DNA of 64,000 nucleotides from assembly GCF_003289645.1 (NCBI RefSeq), contig NZ_QLYX01000013.1, forward strand, positions 1 to 64,000, in the 5' to 3' direction. Position 1 is the first letter of the stretch. Every line of letters starts with the position of its first letter. The DNA comes from Actinomadura craniellae (GTDB lineage Bacteria > Actinomycetota > Actinomycetes > Streptosporangiales > Streptosporangiaceae). The notes under the pieces are model-generated. The model searched no databases and was not told the origin of the DNA. It worked only from the letters and a program-made list of their open reading frames with translations. This document shows positions 1-8,048 of this stretch, one piece after another. A program made the position numbers and the translations under genes.

Positions 1-90
1 TATAATCCCTACAGGCGTCATTCCAGTATCGGGATGCACAGCCCCGTCACGTTCGAAGGGCTCAACCTGCCCTCAGACACCGCCGAGTGA
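1..90 (+). CDS. IS3-family transposase (OrfB, integrase core), C-terminal fragment
   Basis: Frame 1 is open from base 1 to a TGA at 88-90 and gives 29 residues: YNPYRRHSSIGMHSPVTFEG, then a nine-residue tail. The Y-N-x-x-R-R-H-S-x-x-G-x-x-S-P-x-x-F-E pattern is the standard C-terminal signature of IS3-family OrfB DDE transposases, just after the last catalytic Glu of the rve domain. Most of the gene lies left of the window, so I cannot tell whether the transposase is intact. The DNA just downstream is the terminal repeat of the element, which fits. Confidence 0.85.
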   Translation, partial: YNPYRRHSSIGMHSPVTFEGLNLPSDTAE

Positions 91-127
91 CCTCACCGCA
101 GGTGTCCGTGCAACGGGGGGAACCTCA
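1..127 (+). mobile_element. Right end of an IS3-family insertion sequence
   Basis: The first 90 bases encode the C-terminus of an IS3-type transposase. They are followed by a short non-coding tail ending in CA at 126-127. Read inward from 127 on the minus strand, the tail begins TGAGGTTCCCCCCGTTGCAC and continues with GGACACC, the TGA start and GGACA-like block expected of IS3-family terminal repeats. The left end lies outside the window, so the partner repeat and the target duplication cannot be checked. The element interrupts the minus-strand regulator at 128-631. Confidence 0.8.
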
Positions 128-631
128 GGGTGGTCTGGTCCGGTCGAGGATTTTCTGTCGGTTCATCCGGAGGCCGACCCGGCGTTCGATTTCTGCCGGG
201 TCACGTACCAGACCAGCCTTGATGATCTCGGCTGCATAGGCCGGGGTCTGGAGCAGGCCGGGGATGACCAGGGGCTCGAAGGTCCGGATCGAGGATGCCT
301 CCGCCTCGAAGTCGATGTAGCTTCCGGAAAGGACGTCCTTGTAGGCGGTCCACCACCCCTGTTGGGCGGCATCGGCAGTGAGCTGGAAAAAGGCGTCGCG
401 CCGACGTTCGTCGGGCATACCGTAGACCTCAAGCATGTCGCGGACGTCACGTGGGCTGGGAGCCGGGTAGCGCGGGTCCTCGATTCTGCTGATCTTGGAT
501 TTTGACCACCGGCCTCCCATGTTGCGCAGCTCCGTGGCGGCCTCCTCCGCCGTGAGCCCGGCTTCCTCCCGGAGGCGGTGCAGGAGCGTGGCGAGGCGGC
601 GACGGCGCAGAGTCGGGCTGTAGCTGATCAA
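125..631 (-). pseudogene. XRE-family regulator with DUF5753 domain, truncated by the IS3 element
   Basis: The N-terminus is a helix-turn-helix (LRREEAGLTAEEAA-like, preceded by a basic RRRRLATLLHRLREEAG segment) of the XRE/WhiJ type found across actinomycetes. The start of a DUF5753 domain follows (FEPLVIPGLLQTPAYAAEII, then RMNRQKIL). Family members are about 270-290 residues; here the frame stops after about 168. The stop codon is the terminal TGA of the IS (125-127), so native codons end at 128 and roughly 100 residues are missing. I prefer the TTG at 631, which has AGGAAGGAAG 9 nt upstream; an in-frame ATG at 712 would add 27 residues unlike the family. It lies divergent to the HATPase gene, the usual whiJ/abaA-like arrangement. 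Confidence 0.75.
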
Positions 632-810
632 GTTGGGACTCTTCCTTCCTAAGCATGGCTGCGGCGATCGCCGCCAAAGAATCTTATGGGAGTTCTCTCG
701 TGGGAGTTGCAAAATGGTCCTGGCTAGGGTGATGATTCCAACACAGAGCGCAGTGTGTCACTTGATCAGTGGCCATGCGGATCAAAGCCCCCATTCGCAG
801 GAGTCATGCC

Positions 811-1278
811 GTGGACATGGACGATCAAGCCGCTCGGATCAGCCCACTGAGGTATGGAGCCCCATCTGTGCTTCAGGACGTCTCGGCGGTGATGCGCTGG
901 CGGCGGACGTTTCCCGGGGTCGAGGTGCAGGCGCGGTGTGCGCGGGACTTCGCGAAGGTGCTGCTGGACGGGCGGCCGGTGCTGGGGGACGTGCTGGTGG
1001 TGGTGACCGAGTTGGTGGCCAACGCGATCCGGCATACCGCGTCCGGGGGTCCGGGCGGGGCCGTCGGTGTGGAGTTGCGGTGTTGCCGGCGGGGTGTGGC
1101 GGTCGCGGTCACCGATCAGGGTGGGCCGGGTGAGCCCGTGGCCCGGACGGTGGGGGAGACCCTGGACGCGCTCGCCGAGGGCGGGCGGGGGTTGCTCACG
1201 GTGGCGGCGTACGCCACCTGGTGGCGGTGGTGCGGCGGGGTGTCGGGCCGGACCGTGACCGCGTTCTTCGCGGAGTGA
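811..1278 (+). CDS. ATP-binding protein, HATPase_c anti-sigma-like kinase
   Basis: A protein of about 155 residues with a single GHKL/HATPase_c fold. The N box is V-T-E-L-V-A-N-A-I-R-H-T, then a degenerate G1 box (AVTDQGGPGEP) and a G2-like segment GRGLLTVAAYA. This is the RsbW/SpoIIAB-type anti-sigma or stand-alone kinase family, extremely common in actinomycetes and often found beside XRE-DUF5753 and DUF397 genes. A start at GTG 811 or ATG 817 is favoured, with AGGAG at 799-803; in-frame starts at 769 and 775 also exist. The next gene begins 5 nt after the stop, suggesting cotranscription. The partner sigma or target cannot be read from the sequence. Confidence 0.75.
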   Translation: MDMDDQAARISPLRYGAPSVLQDVSAVMRWRRTFPGVEVQARCARDFAKVLLDGRPVLGDVLVVVTELVANAIRHTASGGPGGAVGVELRCCRRGVAVAVTDQGGPGEPVARTVGETLDALAEGGRGLLTVAAYATWWRWCGGVSGRTVTAFFAE

Positions 1279-1283
1279 GGGCG

Positions 1284-1871
1284 ATGCCGCCGCCCCCGGC
1301 CGAACTGCACGAGCGGATGCGGCTCACGCTGGAGCAGATGGCCGCCGCCGCGATGCGCGCCGACCCGGCGGGCGCCGAGACCGTCCTGGCGAACGTCCCG
1401 GCCGACCGGTACACCGCCCACCTGGTGCGGCACGCTCGGCGGAACCTCCTGGCGACCGCAGTGGCGCTGGGTGCCGTGCTGGAGGTCCACCGGTACGTGC
1501 CCGGCCCGCACCGGACCCCGGTCTGCCGCAGTTGCGGGACGTCCCGGGTGTGCCCCACCGTGCGCCGGATCGCCGAGGTGCTGGCCGCCTACCTGCCCGG
1601 ACCCGTCGAACTCGACCGGGCCGAAGCCTGGCGCCGCGCCGAGAACGCCCTGGCCGCAAGCGGCGCGAGCGTGCTCGTCGGCATCCAGGAGATCCCCGGC
1701 GGCCACGTCGCCTGGCCCGCCCCCTGGCACTACCAGGCCCGGCAGCACCCCACCGGCCGCGAACACGTCCTCATCGTGGACAAACGCACCGGCCGCCTCA
1801 CCCGCTGGCCCGCCCTCCCACTCGACCGCCTCGCCACCGAATACACCCGCAGCCGGGAGAACCGTGCCTGA
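1284..1871 (+). CDS. Actinomycete hypothetical protein with a Cys-x-x-Cys-type motif
   Basis: A protein of 195 residues, probably soluble, without signal peptide or membrane segment. The central segment TPVCRSCGTSRVCPTVRRIA carries three cysteines (C-x2-C-x5-C) that could bind a metal, and a His lies a few residues before (GPHRTP). The C-terminal third (HVLIVDKRTGRLTRWPALPL) reads like the beta-strand and turn of small immunity or YrhB-like proteins, but this is only a resemblance. It starts 5 nt after the HATPase gene with a GAGGG ribosome binding site overlapping that gene's stop, so the two are probably translated from one mRNA. Function is unknown. Confidence 0.6.
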   Translation: MPPPPAELHERMRLTLEQMAAAAMRADPAGAETVLANVPADRYTAHLVRHARRNLLATAVALGAVLEVHRYVPGPHRTPVCRSCGTSRVCPTVRRIAEVLAAYLPGPVELDRAEAWRRAENALAASGASVLVGIQEIPGGHVAWPAPWHYQARQHPTGREHVLIVDKRTGRLTRWPALPLDRLATEYTRSRENRA

Positions 1872-1911
1872 TCGATCAGGGATCAGCCGCCGGTCGTGTC
1901 CTCCCCCTTGA

Positions 1912-1998
1912 GACGGCAGCACGAACGCAAGCTTCGATCTCCCGAACAACTTCGACAACGGCATCAAGCACCTCCCCTTCACCTTCGACCGCCCCTGA
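1912..1998 (+). pseudogene. Possible remnant of a gene C-terminus
   Basis: Between the preceding gene and the inverted repeat at 2062, one plus-strand frame reads about 28 codons with strongly coding-like composition (FDLPNNFDNGIKHLPFTFDR, stop at 1996-1998) but is closed by a TGA just upstream at 1909-1911 and has no start codon. It may be the tail of a gene destroyed by rearrangement, as mobile DNA lies on both sides. I do not recognise the family. The rest of 1872-2061 shows nothing else, apart from a 14-bp palindrome at 1867-1880 over the stop codon of the upstream gene. Confidence 0.2.
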
Positions 1999-2061
1999 CG
2001 CCTCCTCTGGCACAGCCGCTCGTCCCCGCGAGGGCCGCGCCCGAACGGCGAGCGCGACGTG

Positions 2062-2126
2062 TAACTACAACTTTCTTTTAGTTTCATGTTCACGGCTGGC
2101 GTGAAACTAAAAGAAAGTTGTAGTTA
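2062..2126. repeat. Perfect 25-bp AT-rich inverted repeat with 15-nt loop
   Basis: The arms are 2062-2086 and 2102-2126, complementary at all 25 positions. The left arm starts TAACTACAACTTTCTTTTAG. The arms are about three-quarters A/T, in striking contrast with the surrounding sequence, while the loop is not unusually AT-rich. There is no T-run after either arm, so it is not a standard terminator. Candidates are the ends of a minimal mobile element, a recombination or protein-binding site, or a structured RNA. It sits 9 bp before the MITE-like element. Confidence 0.85.
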
Positions 2127-2137
2127 TGCGCTGCTAA

Positions 2138-2328
2138 GGGGTGTTTCGAAGTGGGCAGGGTGCTGTTGGCCCTGGTTCACTCGCGAAAGATCCGGCCACC
2201 CCGCCGACCTGATCAAAAGCCCGTCACCGGGCGCATACATCCTCAACGATCACGTCGGCAAGGGAGCGGGGCGGGCCCAGCCGTTGGCGGTACCGCAGGG
2301 GCTTGTGACCTCACTTCGAGACAGGCCC
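2138..2328. mobile_element. MITE-like non-coding element with IS5-type ends
   Basis: The left end GGGGTGTTTCGAAGTG (from 2138) and the reverse complement of the right end GGGCCTGTCTCGAAGTG (from 2328) match with one gap and one mismatch in the core. TAA flanks both sides (2135-2137 and 2329-2331) as a likely 3-bp target duplication. The ends and TNA duplication resemble those of actinobacterial IS5-family (IS427-group) elements, from memory. No open frame of transposase size fits in 191 bp, so it would be mobilised in trans. Internal blocks recur at 25072-25320. Confidence 0.6.
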
Positions 2329-2365
2329 TAAGCCGAGTGTCATGGGTACTCGCGGTCACCGAAGG

Positions 2366-5300
2366 TCAGCGGCCGCGCCAGGTCTCGGTGAACATCTCGT
2401 GTAGCGGCTTGGGCGGTAGGAGGCGGGTGACGGGCGCGTTGACCTCCTTCTGCGAGTTCACGGCGGCCAGGTGCAGGTCGAGCTTGTAGGTCTCCAGCGG
2501 GAGGTGCGGGGCCTTCACCTCGGTCCAGCCGCTGGGGATGAACGTGGTGCGCCCGGCGCGCGGGCGCTTGTCCTGGACGACCGCCTCGCGTTCCAGCAGT
2601 TCGGCCTGGGCGGCCTTGTGCCGGGCCGCGGTCCAGCCGTTCCAGGTGCGGACGTTGCGGTCGGTGGGCCGGGCCAGCGTGAGCAGTTGCAGGTAGAGGG
2701 CGGCCGCGTCCCGGCTCGCCCGCAGCGCTTTGGCCACCTCGTCCACCAGGTCCGGGACGCTCAGCAGCGGGTTGGCCTCGTAGCCGCCGGGCGGTACCGG
2801 CGTGTTCGCGGCGCGCGCCACCATGCGCGCCAGGCCGCCGTTGTAGAGGACCTCGAACTGCCTGACCTGGCGCAGCAGGTCGGGCAGACCATGGTCGGCG
2901 CACAGCCGGGCGACCCGTTCCACCGCGCCCGGGTCGGCGAACCCGGCGGGCCGCAGGTACGGTGACTGCAGGTTGGACTGCCCGTCGACGACGAGCAGGC
3001 CGTCGTCGTAGGCCAGCGGCTCGCGGGCCCGGTCGTTGAACGGCTTGTCGGCGGGACGCACCGGGACGGTGCGGGGGCCGAACAGCGCACGCAGCTGTTC
3101 GTGACCGCTCCCGATCCGGACCAGGCCGAGCGGCAGGAAGAGGTCGGGGTTGTCGAGCCGGGCGCGCAGCCGGTCGTGCAGCTCGGGAACCCCCGCGATG
3201 GCCGGATGGCCGACCGGGCGCTGGGTGAGCGCCCAGATCAGCAGCGCGCCCAGCGAGGGGTAGAGCGTGCCGCGGTCACGGGTCCGGAGGTTGATCTCGC
3301 CGTCCTCGCCCGGCAGGTGCGTCTCCTGGCTGCCGTAGGTGTTCGCCACCAGGACGTGGCGGACGTCGCGGGTCGCCAGCCGCGAGGCCGCGGGATCGCC
3401 GAGCGCGGCGGCCCAGTCGGAGCCCAGCCCGAGATCCTTCTCCAGTTGCGTGGCCGTGGCCTCGTCGATGCCCGCCTGGGCGCCCAGCAGCCGCGCCCAC
3501 TCGCCGGCCATGCGCTCGGCGGCGGCGACGAGACCGCCGCCGGCCCACAGCTCGGCGGGGTCGTCGGGCATCGCGGCGGCCAGCACCCGCAGCCGCCCGG
3601 CGACACCGAGCTCGCGGGACAGCGACTCGGCCTCGTCGGCGGCCTGCCCGGTGGCCTGGAACGGCTTGGCACGCAGCATCTTCTTGTGCGCCTCGTACCG
3701 GGTGACCAGGTCGCCGCCGAACTCGGCCTTCCTGGGCAGCCCGGCCAGGGCCAGCGCGGCCACGGCCCGCCGCACGCCGGTGCGGCGCGCGAACGCCTCG
3801 ACCGCCGCCTCGCCGAACGGGACCGGCCCGCGTTCGTCCAGCAGTTCCAGCAGCCGCCGCAGCCGGGTCGAGTCGTCGCGGTCGACGGTGACCGTCTGCA
3901 CGTCGTCGGCGCCGGGGGGCACGGGGGAGTCCGCGCGCTGGGCGAAGCGGTAGGAGCGGTCGGGGGCGAGGGAGCCGGCCGGGGAACCGGTCACGAGAGC
4001 ATGCCCCGCCTCGCCCAGCGGCGCCAGGGCGGCGCCGGTGGCCGAGCCGACCCGCCAGGAGCCCGGCCGGGCGAACGGCTGCTCGGCCCAGGTGCGCAGC
4101 AGCGCGACGAGGGCCGCGCGGTCCTGGTCGGAGGTGGGGGCGGCCAGCAGCCGCCAGGCCACGGCGTCGATGCGGCCGAGCAGCACCGTCCAGTCCTCGG
4201 TGGCGGCGGGGCGGCTCAGCCACCGCACCCGGTCGTCGACGCCGCCGTCCAGGTACCGGCCGTCGGAGGCGACGGCGGTGACCAGGGCCGGTTGCGCCGT
4301 CGGCTGGTGCGGGACCTTGCCGAGGATCAACCCGCGCAGCGCGGCCAGCAGGTGCGCGTCAGGGGCCTCGGCGGGCGGCCGTACCAGCGCACCGGACCGG
4401 ACCGTCGCCACCCGGCGGGAGAGGCGTTCGCGGCGCCGGAGCACCGCGGCGGCCTGTTCCACGAAGGCCGTCACGCCGTCGGCGACGCGCCGGTCGGTGA
4501 CCTCGGGCAGCACGCGCGCCACGGCTTCCCGGACGCCCGTGGTGCCGTGCCGCGCGGCGTCCAGCAATTCCCGCACGGCCGCCGGGGTCGCCCGGCGCAG
4601 CGCGCGCGACGAGCCGGGGTCGCGGGGCCGCAGGAAGTGCCAGAACGCGGGCGGCGGGAACACCGTCCGGCCGTGCCGCGGGCGGACGCCCGCGAAGCCG
4701 CGCACCTCCCACAGCAGCGAGCCGTCCTCGGCGTCACGGCAGGACACCTCCAGGGACGTCTCACGGCCGGTTCCGGTGACGAGGTCGGGGCCGTCCGGCA
4801 GCCGGATGATCCCCCACGGGTCCCCGCCGTCCTTGGTGCGCGGCAGCCGGGCGCGCCGGCCGTCGACGCCCTCCAGGGTGTGGCTGCCGGGGTGGCGGCC
4901 GCGGTCGGTCTCGGGATGCGTGACACGGAACCCCGCCAGGCCCTCGGCCTGGCCCAGCGGCGACCCGGTCACGCCCTCCGGGAGCCGGGTCAGGGACAGC
5001 AGCTCATACGCCCAGGCCATGCCGTCGGGCGGCGGCGTGGCGAAGAACGCGGGCAGCGAGCGCGCCTCGCGCGTCTCGCCCGTCTTCGGATCCACCTCCT
5101 GCCAGCCCTCGTCCCGGGCGAGGCTTTCGGGGGCCGTCCACAGGCCGGTGCCGTCACCGAGCAGCTCGAACGGCTGCCAGCCGGGGCCGGACCGGTCCCC
5201 GGGCCGCAGGGCGCGCCGGCCGTCGTGGCGCCCGCCGCCGTCGGCGGTCTCCGGCTGGTGGCCGAGGAACGCACGGTACCGCCCGGACGCCGGGCTCATG

Positions 5301-6994
5301 CCCCAGAGGTCGTCGGACGCGAACACCGCCTGGGGTGCGCTGGCCCAGTACGCCTGGTCGGCGCGGGACTGGTCCTTCCCGGACCACCCGACCAGGAAGT
5401 CGCCGCCGACGTGGAACACCACGCGCATGGCCGCGTCCTCGGGCACCGAGAAGGCGCACTCGCCGCGCCTGCCCCGGTGGTCGACGGCGATCGCCCGGTC
5501 GGTGGAGAACAGCGTCAGCACGGGCCAGGTCGAGGTGACCCCCTCGATGTCGGCGCCCGTGGCGGTCAGCTCGGCCGCCGCCTCGTCCAGCGCGGGCCAG
5601 CCCAGCTCGTCCGGCAGGCCGGCGCGCAGCGTGCGCAGCAGCGGGCCCGTCAGGTCGAGCGGGTCGAGCGCCTCGTCGATGCCGTCCAGCGCCAGGGCGG
5701 TCGGCGTGTCCAGCAGGCCGTCCAGGGCGTCGACCGCCCGCTCCGCCGCGCCGAGGGCGCCGCCGGCGACGTGGCCGATCAGGTGCGTGACGCGTTCCCG
5801 GACGCTGTCGGCGATCTGCGGGGTGTCGGCGAGGTGGGTGATGGCCGTGCCGCTCGCGCTGGGGCCCCGCCGGGCGTGCACCGTGCCCTCCAGGCGCCGG
5901 CCCAGCACGGGATGGGCGGCCAGCGCCTTCAGGTCGCGGCGGGAGCGGTCGCCCCACAGGTCCAGCCGCACGTCCGGCCCCGGATCCTCCACCGTGATGC
6001 CCTCGGCCAGACAGGCGTCGACCAGGTCGGCGTCGAAGTTGGTGATCCGGTACCGGCTCTCGTGCAGCCGCACGGGGATGCCGGCGGCGCGCAGCCGCGG
6101 CGCCAGCCGCGGCAGCACCTCGTACAGCTCGTCCGGCAGCGAGCGTTGCATGGCGCCGCCGGACGCGCGCTGGTAGGAGTAGTGGTAGGTGTAGCGGCCG
6201 AGCCAGCGGGCCAGGCCGCCGTCCGGGGTCACCTTGCCGTCGGCCATCGCCGCGACGGTGCCGCTGGCCAGCAACAGCCGCAGGAACGCCGCGCCGTCGG
6301 TGTTGGTGGGCGGGAACAGATCCACCAGGGCCTGCCGCACCCCGTCGTCGACCGGGAATGTGGCGAACAGCTTGGCGGCGCCGTCCAGCAGCCCGTTCGG
6401 CACTTCGACGCCCTTGGCCCCGGCCAGCATTTCGGCCAGCACGCGTGCGACCTCGTCGTCGCCCAGACCTGCCGCCCTGGCGGACGCGCGCAGCCGCGTG
6501 TGCAGGTCGGCCGCCGGAGGCGCGCCGCTCGCGCTCCACGCCCGGACGAACCGCAGGAACTCCTCGTGCGCCCGCCCGGCGGGGAAGGCGCCCGCCAGCC
6601 ACTGCTGGTGGGCGCGCAGTTCCTTGCCCGCCAGCGCCCCGGCCCGGGCGAACCGCAGCGCGTTCGCCAGGTGGTGGTCGGGGTCGATCGGCAGCCGGTG
6701 CTCGCGCTCGGCCTCGCGGGCCAGCCCGTAGGCGGTTCCGGCGGGCCGGGGGGTGCGCGTGGTGAGCCGCTGCCCGACGGTGTCCCAGAACCAGGGCAGA
6801 TGCTCGGCGGGCAGCTGCCGGGCGTGCATCTTCATGTCGTCGATGAACCGCCCGGGCTTGCTGTAAGCGCGTCCGATTCCCTCGCGCACCTTGTCCAGGA
6901 GGCGCTCGGCGTCCTTCTCCCACTCCGGGGCGTGGACCCGCACCCAGTCGAGGTACAGCGCGGATGAGGAGGGATCGGCGGGAAGTGTCGACAT
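2366..6994 (-). CDS. Very large uncharacterised protein (about 1,542 aa)
   Basis: A single uninterrupted frame of actinomycete codon usage. I recognise no catalytic domain. There is no signal peptide, no convincing membrane segment, no Walker A motif and no cysteine cluster, so it is probably a cytoplasmic multidomain protein. The N-terminal 300 residues are helical and Arg/Glu-rich. The C-terminal third contains well-formed blocks (GRTTFIPSGWTEVKAPHLPL, GALLIWALTQRPVGHP) suggesting real conserved folds. ATG 6994 is used; a GTG at 7039 would add 15 residues. It resembles, by size and style only, the giant orphan proteins encoded beside MoxR/VWA genes in Streptomyces, but no such neighbours are present. 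It is a single-gene unit, flanked by the MITE-like element and by a membrane protein gene on the same strand. Confidence 0.7.
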   Translation of the reverse strand: MSTLPADPSSSALYLDWVRVHAPEWEKDAERLLDKVREGIGRAYSKPGRFIDDMKMHARQLPAEHLPWFWDTVGQRLTTRTPRPAGTAYGLAREAEREHRLPIDPDHHLANALRFARAGALAGKELRAHQQWLAGAFPAGRAHEEFLRFVRAWSASGAPPAADLHTRLRASARAAGLGDDEVARVLAEMLAGAKGVEVPNGLLDGAAKLFATFPVDDGVRQALVDLFPPTNTDGAAFLRLLLASGTVAAMADGKVTPDGGLARWLGRYTYHYSYQRASGGAMQRSLPDELYEVLPRLAPRLRAAGIPVRLHESRYRITNFDADLVDACLAEGITVEDPGPDVRLDLWGDRSRRDLKALAAHPVLGRRLEGTVHARRGPSASGTAITHLADTPQIADSVRERVTHLIGHVAGGALGAAERAVDALDGLLDTPTALALDGIDEALDPLDLTGPLLRTLRAGLPDELGWPALDEAAAELTATGADIEGVTSTWPVLTLFSTDRAIAVDHRGRRGECAFSVPEDAAMRVVFHVGGDFLVGWSGKDQSRADQAYWASAPQAVFASDDLWGMSPASGRYRAFLGHQPETADGGGRHDGRRALRPGDRSGPGWQPFELLGDGTGLWTAPESLARDEGWQEVDPKTGETREARSLPAFFATPPPDGMAWAYELLSLTRLPEGVTGSPLGQAEGLAGFRVTHPETDRGRHPGSHTLEGVDGRRARLPRTKDGGDPWGIIRLPDGPDLVTGTGRETSLEVSCRDAEDGSLLWEVRGFAGVRPRHGRTVFPPPAFWHFLRPRDPGSSRALRRATPAAVRELLDAARHGTTGVREAVARVLPEVTDRRVADGVTAFVEQAAAVLRRRERLSRRVATVRSGALVRPPAEAPDAHLLAALRGLILGKVPHQPTAQPALVTAVASDGRYLDGGVDDRVRWLSRPAATEDWTVLLGRIDAVAWRLLAAPTSDQDRAALVALLRTWAEQPFARPGSWRVGSATGAALAPLGEAGHALVTGSPAGSLAPDRSYRFAQRADSPVPPGADDVQTVTVDRDDSTRLRRLLELLDERGPVPFGEAAVEAFARRTGVRRAVAALALAGLPRKAEFGGDLVTRYEAHKKMLRAKPFQATGQAADEAESLSRELGVAGRLRVLAAAMPDDPAELWAGGGLVAAAERMAGEWARLLGAQAGIDEATATQLEKDLGLGSDWAAALGDPAASRLATRDVRHVLVANTYGSQETHLPGEDGEINLRTRDRGTLYPSLGALLIWALTQRPVGHPAIAGVPELHDRLRARLDNPDLFLPLGLVRIGSGHEQLRALFGPRTVPVRPADKPFNDRAREPLAYDDGLLVVDGQSNLQSPYLRPAGFADPGAVERVARLCADHGLPDLLRQVRQFEVLYNGGLARMVARAANTPVPPGGYEANPLLSVPDLVDEVAKALRASRDAAALYLQLLTLARPTDRNVRTWNGWTAARHKAAQAELLEREAVVQDKRPRAGRTTFIPSGWTEVKAPHLPLETYKLDLHLAAVNSQKEVNAPVTRLLPPKPLHEMFTETWRGR

Positions 6995-7102
6995 GCGCAC
7001 GATGATTGCAGCCGCCCCAGACAGCGACCGCCGTATCACCTCAATTTCGGCAAACCCGAATTCCGGTGGGTGCGCGCTGTGATCCGGCAGGTGAACGCGG
7101 CG

Positions 7103-7120
7103 GAACCCGCTTGCGGGTTC
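7103..7120 (-). terminator. Hairpin terminator after the membrane protein gene
   Basis: Perfect arms GAACCCGC and GCGGGTTC separated by TT, lying 2 nt beyond the stop codon of the minus-strand gene ending at 7122. It has no T-run, which is usual for actinomycete terminators. It separates the polysaccharide-side genes from the large gene at 6994. Confidence 0.5.
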
Positions 7121-7121
7121 T

Positions 7122-7931
7122 TCACGGCGTCTCTTCGGGGCACCCGCCGTCAGGGGAGGCCGTGGTGCCGCGGCGCCCGTCGCCGTCGGGGTCCGGCAGG
7201 TCGTCGGGGGCGCCGCCGACGAGGACGACCAGGCGTTCCTTTCGGCGGTGCCAGCGGGTGGTGCGGCGGGCGGCTCGGGCCGCCTTCCGGGGGCGGGCGC
7301 GGTAGCGGCGGCGGGCCCAGGGGCTGGTGGACGCCGCCAGCCGGAACGCGCCCACCCAGCCGGCGGGTGGCAGGGCGACGCTCAGCAGCGCCAGCCAGGG
7401 CTTGCCCTTGTAGGCGGTGAGCAGGGTGAACGCCAGGTTCCCGCAGACCAGGGTGATCGCCGCCCAGCGGGCCGCGGCGTGGGTGCCTCGCAGGTCCTCG
7501 ATGCCGAACGGGATCGCGCCCACCACCAGCATCCCGGTGATCAGCACCGCCACCACGACGGCGTCGATCGACGCCTGGCCCTCCCTGGTCCAGTAGACGT
7601 CCCGCAGTCGCAGCAGCAGGGCGAACTCGTCCAGCACCAGGCCGGCGCCGATCCCGAACAGCAGCGCCAGCGGCACCCGCCACTGCGCGGGCAGCGGCAC
7701 GCCGAACTCGACGGCGCCCACCACCAGCATGATCAGCATTCCGAAGAACTCGTGGTGCAGGTGCACCCCGCCCGCCGAGACGTTCCCCGGCCACCAGCGC
7801 ACCCGGGCGCGGATCATGCGGGTGCTCGTCCGGATGAAGCCGAAGCCGCCGACCAGCCCGAGCAGCAGCGCCACCGCGGCGTACCGCTCCGCCGGCACGT
7901 ACACCGCGTCCATGCCCACGTCCCACTCCAC
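7122..7931 (-). CDS. Multi-pass integral membrane protein, conserved in actinomycetes
   Basis: A protein of 269 residues with about six to seven hydrophobic segments between residues 15 and 200, then a very basic Arg-rich cytoplasmic tail (WARRRYRARPRKAARAARRT) and an acidic/Pro-rich end. The motif GGVHLHHEFFGMLIML has two adjacent His in a hydrophobic context. I associate it with an unnamed actinobacterial family and cannot assign an activity. GTG 7931 is taken as start; ATG 7913 is also possible. The gap to the operon ending at 8049 is about 118 nt, so it may be a separate transcript or the last gene of that operon. An EPS role would be inference from position only. Confidence 0.6.
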   Translation of the reverse strand: MEWDVGMDAVYVPAERYAAVALLLGLVGGFGFIRTSTRMIRARVRWWPGNVSAGGVHLHHEFFGMLIMLVVGAVEFGVPLPAQWRVPLALLFGIGAGLVLDEFALLLRLRDVYWTREGQASIDAVVVAVLITGMLVVGAIPFGIEDLRGTHAAARWAAITLVCGNLAFTLLTAYKGKPWLALLSVALPPAGWVGAFRLAASTSPWARRRYRARPRKAARAARRTTRWHRRKERLVVLVGGAPDDLPDPDGDGRRGTTASPDGGCPEETP

Positions 7932-8048
7932 GTTCCCGGACCTTCCCAGGTCGGCCGCCTTCGGTCGGCCGGGGCGTGAACTTTCGCCGGCACGGCGTGA
8001 CCGCGTGGCGGATGCCCCACCGGGCCGCGCCGGGCAGGACCCCGCGGA

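Noticed and set aside
3101-6967. A very long plus-strand open frame opposite the large minus-strand gene
   Set aside because: Rich in G, R, Q and P with no recognisable block, and it mirrors the GC-rich third positions of the minus-strand gene. It is an antisense shadow.
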